Shown: positions 32,622 to 41,372 of the stretch, one piece after another
How the letters are laid out: each line of letters starts with the position of its first letter
Numbering within the stretch: position 1 is the first letter of the stretch
Source: JAABRU01 sp050180235
GTDB taxonomy: Bacteria; Desulfobacterota; Desulfobacteria; Desulfobacterales; Desulfococcaceae
Assembly (NCBI GenBank): GCA_050180235.1
Contig: JBFXEJ010000012.1
Location: 1 to 64,000 of the forward strand
DNA length: 64,000 nucleotides
Direction: 5' to 3'
Translations under genes and position numbers: made by a program
Notes under the pieces: model-generated
The model's input: only the letters and a program-made list of their open reading frames with translations
What the model was told of the DNA's origin: nothing
Databases searched by the model: none

Positions 32622-33146
32622 ATGAAAACATGCCGGAGACCGGGAACTTCCCCCAAAACAGGGAATGACAGATTTTGGGAAAAAAAATCCCTGAAGGAGA
32701 TGACAAAAGAGGAATGGGAACTGCTGTGTGACGGATGCGCTGCCTGCTGTCTGCACAAAGTGGAATACGAGGAAACAGGTGAGGTGTTTTATACAGCAGT
32801 GGCCTGCCGGATGCTGGATATTGCGCATTGCCGGTGTACGGCCTATGCGGATCGTTTTTCGCTTATGCCGGACTGCCTGCATCTGACGCCGGAAACCGTA
32901 AGTCAGTATCGCTGGCTTCCGGAAACCTGCGCATACCGTCTGCTGTCCGAAGGAAAAGACCTGCCGGACTGGCATCCCCTGATGTCCGGAGATCCGGAAA
33001 GCGTCCATACCTGCGGCATTTCCCTGCGGGACAGGGCAATTTCCGAGCAGTATGTCAACACCGATGATCTGGAGGCTTATATTCTCAGGAATTCCCCGTT
33101 TCTTCGGCCTTCCGGATCTCTTCCAAAAGCAGGCCGGCGTCCTTAA
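32622..33146 (+). CDS. YcgN-like cysteine-cluster protein (UPF0260 type)
   Basis: A 174-residue protein with the family start FWEKKSLKEMTKEEWELLCDGCAACCL followed by CRMLDIAHCRCTAYADR and LPETCAYRLL. The Cys set (CxxCxxCC, then CxxLDxxxCxCxxY) is that of the YkgJ/YcgN group of putative iron-sulfur or zinc-binding proteins of unknown function. I kept the ATG at 32622 because the conserved block begins about residue 18; a later ATG at 32700 would cut it. Its last 62 bases overlap the 3' end of the convergent PTS EIIA-like gene, so both C-termini are read from the same DNA. Confidence 0.85.
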   Translation: MKTCRRPGTSPKTGNDRFWEKKSLKEMTKEEWELLCDGCAACCLHKVEYEETGEVFYTAVACRMLDIAHCRCTAYADRFSLMPDCLHLTPETVSQYRWLPETCAYRLLSEGKDLPDWHPLMSGDPESVHTCGISLRDRAISEQYVNTDDLEAYILRNSPFLRPSGSLPKAGRRP

Positions 33147-33552
33147 AGGTTCTGACTTTTTTAAGAAATCCGGGTTTTCTGCACAGTCCGGAAATCCCCC
33201 CAAGTGCGTGGAGATGAAGGGAAGTCTCATTGCCCGGCACGATCAGGGGAATGACCACATCAACCGGTTTCCTGTCCAGAGCCTGAAAAGGAATGGGCCG
33301 GGCCAGGCGGATCAGCAGAAGTCCCACTTCTCCGATTTCCGAAGAAAAAGCATGGGGAATGCCGAGTCCGCCCCCTATGCCGGTACTCATGAGTTCCTCC
33401 CGTTGCTTCAGAGCGGCATACACTCTGTCCGCATCCGTGATCCTGCCCAGATGGACAAAGGTCTGCGCAATGAAACGGAGTACAGCGTCTTTGTCTGCAA
33501 GCGCTACGTCCAGCAGAATCGCATCAGGTGTAAGGAGAGAACATATCTTCAT
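33085..33552 (-). CDS. PTS EIIA-like (PtsN-type) regulatory protein
   Basis: A 155-residue single-domain EIIA of the fructose/nitrogen type. The phospho-acceptor is His67 in GIGGGLGIPHA, with the typical lead-in REELMSTGIG. It begins MKICSLLTPDAILLDVALADK at 33552; a longer in-frame start is less likely. In other bacteria such proteins take phosphate from EI and NPr and regulate transport or sigma-54 genes instead of moving sugar. No other PTS gene lies in the window. Convergent with the YcgN-like gene with a 62-base overlap. The C-terminus (KKVRTFKDAGLLLEEIRKAEE) is complete. Confidence 0.85.
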   Translation of the reverse strand: MKICSLLTPDAILLDVALADKDAVLRFIAQTFVHLGRITDADRVYAALKQREELMSTGIGGGLGIPHAFSSEIGEVGLLLIRLARPIPFQALDRKPVDVVIPLIVPGNETSLHLHALGGISGLCRKPGFLKKVRTFKDAGLLLEEIRKAEETGNS

Positions 33553-33726
33553 AGTTGTCAGATTATCAGGCAAAAGGCTGTTCGTCAACACGATTTGTTC
33601 CGGGCAGAAAATCCGGAACCGCTGAAACCGGCATCAGGATATGCAAATTTCAGTTTGAAATTACCGCAAATCAGGACTGTCCCAAACTTTCAGTTCGGAA
33701 CTCCTCCAGATATTTCAGTCTGTTAT

Positions 33727-35256
33727 TCACAGTTCAAACTTTATCCCCTGTGCCAGAGGAAGTTCCTTTGACCAGTTGATGGTGCAGGTTTGTCTCCGCA
33801 TATAGGCTTTCCAGGCATCGGAACCGGATTCCCGGCCTCCGCCCGTGTCTTTTTCACCGCCAAAGGCTCCGCCAATCTCCGCGCCGGATGTGCCGATATT
33901 GACATTGGCAATGCCGCAGTCGCTGCCTGCATAACTGAGAAATCTTTCTGCCTCCCGGATGCTGCCGGTGAATATGGCAGAGGAAAGCCCCTGGGGAACA
34001 TCATTGTGAAAAGCAATGGCCTCATCCAGTTCTTTGTACCCGATAATATACAGAATGGGCGCAAAGGTCTCTTCCCGGACAATGGGCATGTCTGCATTGG
34101 CAGAGCAGATGCAGGGAGTCACATAGGTTCCGGTGTCACAGATTCCGCCGGACAGCACCTGGCCGCCATACAGAATTTTCCCGCCCTGTTTTTTTATCTC
34201 TTTCAGTGCATTCTGCATGGCTGTCACGGCTTCTCTGTCAATGAGCGGCCCCATCAGCACACCGTCTTCCAGAGGATTGCCCACTTTCACCTGCCCATAG
34301 GCACGGATCAGACTCTGCACGAGTTTTTTCTGCACAGATTCCTGCACGATAATTCTACGGGTGCTGGTGCATCGCTGTCCCGCTGTCCCGACTGCTCCGA
34401 AAAGAATGGCGCGCACAGCCATATCCAAATCTGCATCCGGTGTAATGATAATGCCGTTGTTTCCGCCCAGTTCCAGAATGGTTTTTCCCAGACGGCCTGC
34501 CACAGTTCTGGCAATATGATGTCCCATACGGACGCTGCCTGTGGCAGAAATCAGGGGAACACGGAGATCCTGAATCAGGGGTTCGCCCACTTCCTCTCTG
34601 GAACCGATAATCAGGCTGAGAATGCCTTCGGGCAGATCATTTTTTTTCAGGACTTTCCAGACGATTTTCATGGCTGCAATGGCAGAAAGGGGAGCTTTGG
34701 AAGAAGGTTTCCAGATAACCGTGTTTCCGGCAATGAGACAGAGCATGGCATTCCATGCCCACACAGCTACCGGAAAATTGAAGGATGTAATCACACCCAC
34801 CGGCCCGAGAGGATGCCACTGCTCATACATCCGGTGATCCGGCCTTTCACTGTGCATTGTCAGACCACAGAGCATTCGGGACTGTCCCACAGCAAAATCT
34901 GCAATATCAATCATTTCCTGCACTTCGCCTTCGCCTTCAGCCCGGATTTTTCCCACTTCCAGCGTAACCAGCGCACCGAGCGCAGCCTTGTTTTCCCGCA
35001 GCGCATTGCCGATCTGACGGACAATTTCTCCCCGTCCGGGAGCGGGAATTTTCCGCCACTGATGAAAGGCATCCACCGAAGCTTTCAGAATATTTTCATA
35101 TTCCACTTCTGACGCGCAGCGCACCTTTGCGATAAGCTCTCCGTCAATGGGTGAAATGCTTTCCAGCACAGGGCCGGTGCATTCCATCACAGAACCTGTG
35201 CCCGCGCCCTGTTCCATTTTCCTGATTCCCAGTTTTTTCCGAATGCTTTCTTCCAT
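33727..35256 (-). CDS. ALDH7-type aldehyde dehydrogenase
   Basis: A 509-residue NAD(P)-dependent aldehyde dehydrogenase, probably of the antiquitin/alpha-aminoadipic semialdehyde group (lysine breakdown), oxidising an aldehyde to its acid. Catalytic residues are Cys296 (GTAGQRCTSTRR), Glu262 (LELGGNN) and Asn160 (SFNFP). The N-terminus (VLESISPIDGELIAKV) and the C-terminal GGAFGGEKDTGGGRESGSDAWK match the family. The start is at 35256 with AGGGG upstream. It is a stand-alone minus-strand gene; the upstream gap contains a 102-base MITE (35317-35418). The exact substrate cannot be read from sequence alone. Confidence 0.9.
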   Translation of the reverse strand: MEESIRKKLGIRKMEQGAGTGSVMECTGPVLESISPIDGELIAKVRCASEVEYENILKASVDAFHQWRKIPAPGRGEIVRQIGNALRENKAALGALVTLEVGKIRAEGEGEVQEMIDIADFAVGQSRMLCGLTMHSERPDHRMYEQWHPLGPVGVITSFNFPVAVWAWNAMLCLIAGNTVIWKPSSKAPLSAIAAMKIVWKVLKKNDLPEGILSLIIGSREEVGEPLIQDLRVPLISATGSVRMGHHIARTVAGRLGKTILELGGNNGIIITPDADLDMAVRAILFGAVGTAGQRCTSTRRIIVQESVQKKLVQSLIRAYGQVKVGNPLEDGVLMGPLIDREAVTAMQNALKEIKKQGGKILYGGQVLSGGICDTGTYVTPCICSANADMPIVREETFAPILYIIGYKELDEAIAFHNDVPQGLSSAIFTGSIREAERFLSYAGSDCGIANVNIGTSGAEIGGAFGGEKDTGGGRESGSDAWKAYMRRQTCTINWSKELPLAQGIKFEL

Positions 35257-35316
35257 TTTCCCCTTTTCTCCTCATTCATTTGAAATCCGGCGGAAACAGC
35301 AGAAACAGAAATTTTT

Positions 35317-35418
35317 AGGTGAGTTATGAAAATAAATATCCCGGTTCAGTTCACAGACACAGTCAAAAGCCGGAATCTTATGCTGCTTTGGCGGGATATT
35401 CTTTTCTGGAAATCACCT
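35317..35418. repeat. 102-base MITE, AGGTGATTTC short family (copy 3)
   Basis: Starts AGGTGAGTTATGAAAATAAA and ends CTTTTCTGGAAATCACCT, with the shared interior TATCCCGGTTCAGTTCACAG. It lies between the 3' end of the aspartic-protease-like gene and the 5' end of the aldehyde dehydrogenase gene. Confidence 0.8.
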
Positions 35419-35432
35419 TATATGTGTCAGGA

Positions 35433-35909
35433 TTAATCAGGTATACCAAAATAAAACATCTGTTCCCCCGGTTGCACACCGGGGTCAAAAGCAAAACGGA
35501 TTCTCTCCAAAAATCCGCGATAACCAAGCACCACAGGCCCTTTCCATTCATCTGAGACAAAGACAGTGCTGTCAACAGTCAGATCATTTCCCCTGCCATG
35601 TTCCGCCAGCAGACAGATGGGAATACGGTATAATGATCCATCAATTTTTCCCAATCTTGTACTCATGGGAAACGGCTGGCCTGATGTCAGAAATTTTTCC
35701 TCAAGAAGTTGCATTGTATCTCCGCCTATAACAGACCATTCCGCTCCGGTATCCAGCAGTGTCAGATATGTCTGCTCCAGATTTCCGATTCGGCATTCCA
35801 CTGCCACAGAAAGCCTCCACAGGCCATCTTTATGCCCGACAAGAAAGGATGCGCATCCGCTGCTCCATGACAGGTATTCACCATCAATTTTTTTAAATAA
35901 TTTTTCCAT
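35433..35909 (-). CDS. retropepsin-like aspartic protease-fold protein
   Basis: A 158-residue protein with LLDTGAEWSVIG (about residues 51-62): the DTG/A triplet of single-domain (retroviral-type) aspartic proteases, which work as dimers. A later hydrophobic segment GPVVLGYRGFLERIRFAFDPG matches the flexible late strands of that fold (ILG-like VLGYRGFL). It has no signal peptide, so it is likely cytoplasmic. It starts three bases after the DUF5678-like gene stops, so the pair is translationally coupled. The target may be its partner or another cell protein; nothing in the sequence shows which. Confidence 0.75.
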   Translation of the reverse strand: MEKLFKKIDGEYLSWSSGCASFLVGHKDGLWRLSVAVECRIGNLEQTYLTLLDTGAEWSVIGGDTMQLLEEKFLTSGQPFPMSTRLGKIDGSLYRIPICLLAEHGRGNDLTVDSTVFVSDEWKGPVVLGYRGFLERIRFAFDPGVQPGEQMFYFGIPD

Positions 35910-35912
35910 ATC

Positions 35913-36392
35913 TCAGTTTTCAACACGAAAAAACATTGAGCCTGCTATATTTCCGGATTGTTTGATATTCCGGTACAATTCCACCTGGTTTTCATGACTT
36001 CCCATCAGTTTGCCATTTTTCAGAGCCACCCATTTTCCCCGGTAAGCAGCAGCATGATTCTGAAGCCACTGCGTATTTTTTAGCACATTCCCGCCAGTTG
36101 CGCTCTCTTCCTGTCTGACTTTCGGAATGGACAGGACTGTCCGCCATCTGTCTGATTCAGGACTGAGTCCGGCGGGAATCTCTGCCAGTAAAGAACGGGC
36201 TTCCGATATATCACCCTCTTCAGCAAGTTTTCTGATCTTTTCTGAAAAAATATTTTCTTCTTTTGTTTCAGAAAGTTCAGAATACTTTCCTTTCGGCCTG
36301 GGAATTTTCCGCAGTTTTTTTTCCAGTCTGTCCACCTGTCGCAAAACAATTTTTTTGGGAATATTGTCAGGTATTTGTATAGTAATCTGCAT
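35913..36392 (-). CDS. DUF5678-like protein partnered with the aspartic protease
   Basis: A 159-residue protein. The N-terminus MQITIQIPDNIPKKIV with a Lys-rich helix looks like a small conserved module. The C-terminal 50 residues (QNHAAAYRGKWVALKNGKLMG...SMFFRVE) match the DUF5678 pattern, a short YxGKWVAxxxGxxxG domain of unknown function. I chose the ATG at 36392, with GAGGAG close upstream, over 36422, because the family-like N-terminus begins there. It is the first gene of a two-gene operon with the retropepsin-like gene. The pairing is tight and may be functional, for example as substrate and protease or as a regulatory pair. Confidence 0.7.
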   Translation of the reverse strand: MQITIQIPDNIPKKIVLRQVDRLEKKLRKIPRPKGKYSELSETKEENIFSEKIRKLAEEGDISEARSLLAEIPAGLSPESDRWRTVLSIPKVRQEESATGGNVLKNTQWLQNHAAAYRGKWVALKNGKLMGSHENQVELYRNIKQSGNIAGSMFFRVEN

Positions 36393-36705
36393 AGACTCCT
36401 CTGCTTTTGCGGTGAAATTCATCGTTCATCAGACCGAAACCCCCTGTTTGTGCGGAAACAGGATAAAGAACGAAAAAAATCTGTCCGGAAATTTTTTTTC
36501 GGAAAGATGGATATCTTTTTCATAGACGCTGTATTCTGTCCTGTCAAGACAGATTTGCATATTTTTCCTGTGTGAAGAAAAATTCCGATACAGGATAAAA
36601 CTTGAAAAAAAAATATATTTCTGTAAAATCATCTTCTGTCTGTGAACACGCGGGAGATTTATGCCCTGACAGCAGTGGTTTTAGGGATTTAGCAAACAGA
36701 GGTTT
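36393..36705. other. divergent promoter region without genes
   Basis: Between the minus-strand DUF5678 operon and the plus-strand kinase gene. AT-rich, with several A/T runs. No repeat family or RNA gene recognised. Both promoters should lie here. Confidence 0.5.
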
Positions 36706-38067
36706 ATGAAAAAAATCGGAAGATACACAGTCCGGGCTCTGCTCGGACAGGGTGGAATGGGAAAGGTTTTCAAAGTGGAGATGCCGGTGACCGGCAGGCT
36801 GGCGGCTATGAAACTGCTCAAACCCAATCCCCTGACGGTAAGACTCATGGGAATGGAAAGCCTGCGGGAACTTTTTGTTTCCGAGGCTGTCATCATGGCA
36901 GGTCTCCGGCATCCCAATCTGCTCGACATCTGGGATTTCGATGAGGATAATCAGGGAAACCCCTTTTATATCACGGATTATTACTGCAATAATCTGGGGA
37001 TTATGATCGGCGAAAGCAGCGAAGCGGAAAAACCCTGCCGCGTCATCAGTACAGACAGAGCCATTCATTATATGCACCAAATCCTTCTGGGTCTGGCCTG
37101 TCTGCACCACAGCGGCATTATTCACCGGGACATCAAACCGGCCAATCTGCTGGTTACGGATCAGGACACCGTGAAAATCTGTGATTTCGGGCTTTCCAAA
37201 TTCCGGAAAGAACGGTTCAGAGGCCCGGCCAGCCTCAAAGTGGGAAGCCCCTGGTATGCTGCCCCGGAGCAGGAGAAAAATCCGGATGAAGCTGATTTCA
37301 CTGCGGATATATATTCCGCAGGTGTCACTCTGTACCGGATGCTCACCGGAATACTGCCTGCGGACAGGGTGCAAAAACCGTCCGATCTCAACCCGGATAT
37401 GGATGAAGACTGGAATGCCTTTATCTTTCAGGCCATCCATCAGGATTCAGGACAGCGTTTTGCCAGTGCCAGACAGATGCTTGCAGTTTTTGATCAGCTC
37501 AGTGCCGACTGGGAAGCCCGGAAACAGAATATCTGCCGGTTTTCCTTTCCGGAAAAACAGGAGCGGACAGGGGGTATTTCCCGCAAAAGGACACTGCGCT
37601 GTCATCCGGTAAAGGTGCGGGCTATGTACGCGCAGGAGCGTTTTGGTCTGGATGATCTGTGGCAGCCCGGGGAATATGTGCAAAACCGTTTTACTGTTTC
37701 AGAAAACGGTACGGTTTCGGATGAAAGCACAGGACTGATGTGGGAACATGGCGGGGCTGAATATCCCCTGACCTGGAAAAAGGCGGGAGAGTATATTGAC
37801 AGTCTCAGGCGGCAGCGGTTCGCAGAGTATGAAAACTGGCGTCTTCCCAGCATTGAGGAACTGATGAGCCTTCTGATCCGGACACCCCGGGGTAGGGATT
37901 TTTGCATGGAACCGGTTTTTGATCAAACCCGGAAATGGCTGTGGAGCTGCGATCTCTGCACCTTTATCTCAGCCTGGTATGTGAGTCTGGATCTGGGTTT
38001 TGTTTTCTGGCAGGATTTTTCCGCGTACTATTATGTCCGCGGGGTTCGCAGTATGGAAAAAGGATAA
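36706..38067 (+). CDS. Ser/Thr protein kinase with C-terminal DUF1566 domain
   Basis: A 453-residue Hanks-type kinase. The Gly loop is LGQGGMGKV (residues 14-22) and the ATP-binding Lys is Lys36. The catalytic loop HRDIKPAN has Asp142, the metal-binding Asp160 lies in DFG, and the activation segment ends APEQ. The kinase domain spans about 5-275. Residues about 320-450 form a DUF1566/Lcl-type domain (TVSDESTGLMWEHGG; NWRLPSIEELMSLL; ISAWYVSLDLGFV), often found in secreted or sensor proteins; here no membrane segment separates them, so it is probably cytoplasmic. The next gene starts eight bases later, so the kinase and the HD-domain response regulator form an operon and may act in one pathway. 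Confidence 0.92.
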   Translation: MKKIGRYTVRALLGQGGMGKVFKVEMPVTGRLAAMKLLKPNPLTVRLMGMESLRELFVSEAVIMAGLRHPNLLDIWDFDEDNQGNPFYITDYYCNNLGIMIGESSEAEKPCRVISTDRAIHYMHQILLGLACLHHSGIIHRDIKPANLLVTDQDTVKICDFGLSKFRKERFRGPASLKVGSPWYAAPEQEKNPDEADFTADIYSAGVTLYRMLTGILPADRVQKPSDLNPDMDEDWNAFIFQAIHQDSGQRFASARQMLAVFDQLSADWEARKQNICRFSFPEKQERTGGISRKRTLRCHPVKVRAMYAQERFGLDDLWQPGEYVQNRFTVSENGTVSDESTGLMWEHGGAEYPLTWKKAGEYIDSLRRQRFAEYENWRLPSIEELMSLLIRTPRGRDFCMEPVFDQTRKWLWSCDLCTFISAWYVSLDLGFVFWQDFSAYYYVRGVRSMEKG

Positions 38068-38075
38068 AGACAGTG

Positions 38076-39677
38076 ATGGAAGAAAAATTCCCGCCCGGAA
38101 ACGGAAACAAAGATGATGACCGGCTTTTTTTTGCAGATGAACCGCGGGAAACAGTTCCGGAGGTATTATCGGAACATCCGCCCTGGAAAGTCATCATAGC
38201 AGATGATGAACCGTCCGTGCATGACATCACAAAAATTGTGATGGAAGATTATGTTTTTGAAAACCGTAAACCAGAGTTTATCAGTGCCTACTCCGGAGAG
38301 GAAACCAGAAAATGTATCCGGGAGCATCCGGATACGGCCATTATCCTGCTGGATGTGGTCATGGAGGAAAAAAACTCGGGACTGGAGGCGGTCCGTTACA
38401 TCCGGGAGGAACTGGGCAACCGTTTTGTGCGCATCATTCTGCGAACAGGTCAGCCGGGCGAGGCTCCGGAAAGTGAAATCATCACCAAATATGACATCAA
38501 TGATTACAAAGAAAAAACCGAACTGACAGCGCAGAAACTTTTCACCACAGTAACTTCCGCGCTGCGGGCCTACCGGGATCTGCGGGTGATAGAGAAAAAC
38601 CGCAGGGGGCTGGAGCAGATTATTGAATCCTCAGCCCGTCTGTTTGAAATCCGTTCCCTGAAAAAATTCGCAAAAGGAGCGCTGACCCAGCTTGTTTCCA
38701 TTCTGGGTCTGGATGAGACTTCCCTGTATTTTCAGACAGACGGATTTACGGCCCTCAAAGAGGGGGAAAATGGGGATTTCCGCATTCTGGCGGCCACAGG
38801 CAAATTTGAGCAAAGCATAGGCTGCTCCATTCTGGATGTGGTTTCCGAGGATGTGCGTCAGTATATGGTGCAGGCCATCTGTGAGGAAAAAAGTTTTTTC
38901 AGGGACAATTTTTTTATCGGTTATTTTCCGGCAAAAACCGGTGGCAGGAAAATGCTTTATCTTTCCGGGTGCCGGAACCTGACAGAAACGGATCGGGATC
39001 TGATCCGGGTTTTTTCCACCAATCTGGCCATTGCCTTTGACAATATTTTTCTCAACCGGGAAATTGTGGAAACCCAGAAAGAGGTTGTTCTTACCCTGGG
39101 CGAAGTAGTGGAAACCCGTTCAAAAGAGACGGCCAATCATGTGCACCGGGTTGCCGAGTATTCCTTTCTTCTGGCAGTAAAGGCCGGACTGGGAATTACA
39201 GCGGCCAAACTTATCCGCATGGCATCTCCTTTGCATGACATCGGCAAGGTGGGCATTCCTGATGCCATTCTGCTGAAAAAAGAAAAACTCACTCCGGAGG
39301 AGTTTGATCTGATCAAGACCCATGTAAGCATCGGATATGATATTCTGAAAAATTCCCACAGGGAAATCATGCAGGCCGCAGCCGTCATCGCGCAGCAGCA
39401 CCATGAACGCTGGAACGGACAGGGATACATGCAGGGACTGAAAGGGGAGGAGATTCACATATACGCGAGAATCACCACACTGGCCGATATTTTTGATGCC
39501 CTGAGCAATATCCGGAGTTACAAAGATGCCTGGAAACCTGAACGAATTCTGAACTATTTCCGGAATGAGCGGGAGAAGATATTTGATCCGGCACTGACAG
39601 ACATTTTCCTCAAAAACGCGGAGGAATTTTTTGCCATCAAACAGAAATATGCGGCACAGAAAAGCGGCTGCCGCTGA
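38076..39677 (+). CDS. response regulator with DUF3369 and HD-GYP-like output
   Basis: A 533-residue regulator. The receiver domain (about 28-150) has phospho-acceptor Asp93 (ILLDVVM). The DUF3369 middle part (about 170-325) resembles a GAF/PAS-like sensor. The HD domain (about 335-525) keeps SPLHDIGKVGIPD (His387-Asp388) and QQHHERWNGQGYMQGLKGEEI. The diagnostic GYP reads GYM, so cyclic-di-GMP hydrolysis is plausible but should not be assumed. The ATG at 38076 is eight bases after the kinase stop; the longer frame starting at 37935 overlaps the kinase gene and is not used. No histidine kinase is adjacent. The role is probably to lower or sense c-di-GMP, which matters for the riboswitches at 44.4 and 51.5 kb. 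Confidence 0.9.
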   Translation: MEEKFPPGNGNKDDDRLFFADEPRETVPEVLSEHPPWKVIIADDEPSVHDITKIVMEDYVFENRKPEFISAYSGEETRKCIREHPDTAIILLDVVMEEKNSGLEAVRYIREELGNRFVRIILRTGQPGEAPESEIITKYDINDYKEKTELTAQKLFTTVTSALRAYRDLRVIEKNRRGLEQIIESSARLFEIRSLKKFAKGALTQLVSILGLDETSLYFQTDGFTALKEGENGDFRILAATGKFEQSIGCSILDVVSEDVRQYMVQAICEEKSFFRDNFFIGYFPAKTGGRKMLYLSGCRNLTETDRDLIRVFSTNLAIAFDNIFLNREIVETQKEVVLTLGEVVETRSKETANHVHRVAEYSFLLAVKAGLGITAAKLIRMASPLHDIGKVGIPDAILLKKEKLTPEEFDLIKTHVSIGYDILKNSHREIMQAAAVIAQQHHERWNGQGYMQGLKGEEIHIYARITTLADIFDALSNIRSYKDAWKPERILNYFRNEREKIFDPALTDIFLKNAEEFFAIKQKYAAQKSGCR

Positions 39678-39793
39678 AAACCGGTTCACAGCCATGTTGG
39701 ACTTTGCAGGATAAAAACTGAATTTTTTAAACATTCATATCTTCTATAACAGCGAAGTTGCCCATCTGCTGCCCGAACCCTGAACGGAGCATC

Positions 39794-41089
39794 ATGAAAA
39801 TACTGCTTATCAATCCGCCCAACAGCGGAAAAAGCATACCCGAAGAACAGTACGGCATCAAAAACATGCGCCTGATTTTCCGGGGAGAACCTTTGGCATT
39901 GGAAGTGCTGGCAGGCAATCTGGAAGGCCATGAAGTCCGTATCACGGATCTCAAGGCCGAGCCGGATTCCCTTTGGAAGGATTACGAAGAATTTCAGCCT
40001 GATCTTGCTGGCATTACCGGCATGACCTGCGAAGCCAATGCTGTGCTGCAAATTGCACAGGATTTGAAAAAACGATCTGATCTGCCCGTAGTGGTCGGCG
40101 GATACCATGCGTCCTGTGATGCCCGGTATTTCAACCGGGAATATATTGATTATGTGGTCATCGGCATTGGAAAATCCAGTTTCCGGGAACTGGTCAATGC
40201 TTTGGAAAAAGGGGAAAAATCCCCGGATATTCCCGGCATTGCCCGGACAAATCCGGGTAGAGATTTGCATTTCACTCCGCGCAACTATTCCCGCGCAGAT
40301 TTGGCAGATCATGCGGCTCCCCGTTATGATTTGGTGGAAAAACACCGGGACAAATATGTCATGAGCGGCGTGGGCGGAAAAATGGGATTTGTGGCCTCTG
40401 CCTTTGGATGCACCCATCACTGCTCTTTCTGCTGTGTTCCCAATCTGACTGGCGGAAAATACCTGAGTCACAGCGCGGACGCTGTGCTGCGGGATATGCA
40501 AATGATTGGGAATATTCCGCTCATCCGGCTGGTGGATGCCAATACCTTTGGCAATCCAAAACTGGCAGAGGAACTTGGACAGCGCATACTGGAGTCCGGC
40601 ATGAAAAAGCGCATTGTTGCGGATGTTCGCTCTGATACAGTCATCCGGCATCCGGAGCTGTTCCGGCTGTGGAAGCAGGCCGGGCTGGAAACAGCCGTGA
40701 TCGGTCTGGAAGAGGTCAGTGATGCGCGTTTGACAGATTACAACAAAAAAAATGCAGTGCAGACCAATATTGCGGCAATGGAATTTCTCAAAGAACTGGG
40801 AATACGCATTATCGGGGATTTTATTGTATCACCGGATTATACCAATGAGGATTTTGATGCTCTGGAAAATTTCATAGAAAATCATCCCATTGATCTGCCA
40901 CTGCCTTCCATACTGACGCCGCTTCCCGGAACGCCTTTGTATGAACAGAGGAAAGAACAGATTGTAATTGCTGATTTGGATTATTACACCTTTCTCAACG
41001 CAGTCCTTCCCACCCGGATGGAAGAAAGGGAATTTTACGAAACCTATTCCGCACTTCTGGAAAAATGTATCCGGCATGTGCGTCATTAA
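39794..41089 (+). CDS. B12-binding radical SAM protein
   Basis: A 431-residue enzyme. The N-terminal cobalamin-binding-like domain spans about 1-140 (MKILLINPPNSGKS; DLAGITGMTCEAN; VVVGGYHAS). The radical SAM domain carries the cluster motif CTHHCSFC (Cys206, Cys210, Cys213), and IGDFIVSPDYTNED and LTPLPGTPLYEQ are typical of the class B/HpnJ-like group. Reactions of this class include methyl transfers and C-C or ring rearrangements; the substrate is unknown. The ATG at 39794 follows GGAGC. The ketosynthase gene starts 283 bases downstream. With the DarB-like gene and the DUF362 gene it may form a lipid or aromatic-lipid pathway, but spacing is loose. Confidence 0.9.
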   Translation: MKILLINPPNSGKSIPEEQYGIKNMRLIFRGEPLALEVLAGNLEGHEVRITDLKAEPDSLWKDYEEFQPDLAGITGMTCEANAVLQIAQDLKKRSDLPVVVGGYHASCDARYFNREYIDYVVIGIGKSSFRELVNALEKGEKSPDIPGIARTNPGRDLHFTPRNYSRADLADHAAPRYDLVEKHRDKYVMSGVGGKMGFVASAFGCTHHCSFCCVPNLTGGKYLSHSADAVLRDMQMIGNIPLIRLVDANTFGNPKLAEELGQRILESGMKKRIVADVRSDTVIRHPELFRLWKQAGLETAVIGLEEVSDARLTDYNKKNAVQTNIAAMEFLKELGIRIIGDFIVSPDYTNEDFDALENFIENHPIDLPLPSILTPLPGTPLYEQRKEQIVIADLDYYTFLNAVLPTRMEEREFYETYSALLEKCIRHVRH

Positions 41090-41141
41090 GGGATTTGAAA
41101 ACTGCTGATATACCGGTTTCAGTGTTCAGATTTCAGCGTTC

Positions 41142-41260
41142 ATACCATTACTTAGAACATTTGATGATGCAGCCACGAATTGCACGAATTATGTTTTGTG
41201 TAATTCGTGCAGATTCGTGTCATTCGTGGCTATACTGTCAAATCTTCTGAGTAATGGTAT
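41142..41260. repeat. nested palindromes between radical SAM and ketosynthase genes
   Basis: Outer ends ATACCATTACTTAGAACATT and AATCTTCTGAGTAATGGTAT are imperfect inverted repeats. Inside, 41171-41231 is a palindrome AGCCACGAATTGC...ATTCGTGGCT of the same family as 31039-31105. No coding sequence. Confidence 0.7.
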
Positions 41261-41372
41261 CAGGTTTCAGTGTTCGGTGTTCAATATCTGTCCCTGACAC
41301 CCGAAACCTGACACCTGAACACAGGCGGTACTTTAAGAAGTTTAATTTCCCTAAAATCAGGAAAGATCATTT

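Noticed and set aside
33790..35112. Plus-strand reading frame antisense to the aldehyde dehydrogenase
   Set aside because: The minus-strand enzyme has all catalytic residues; the antisense frame is low in plausible structure.
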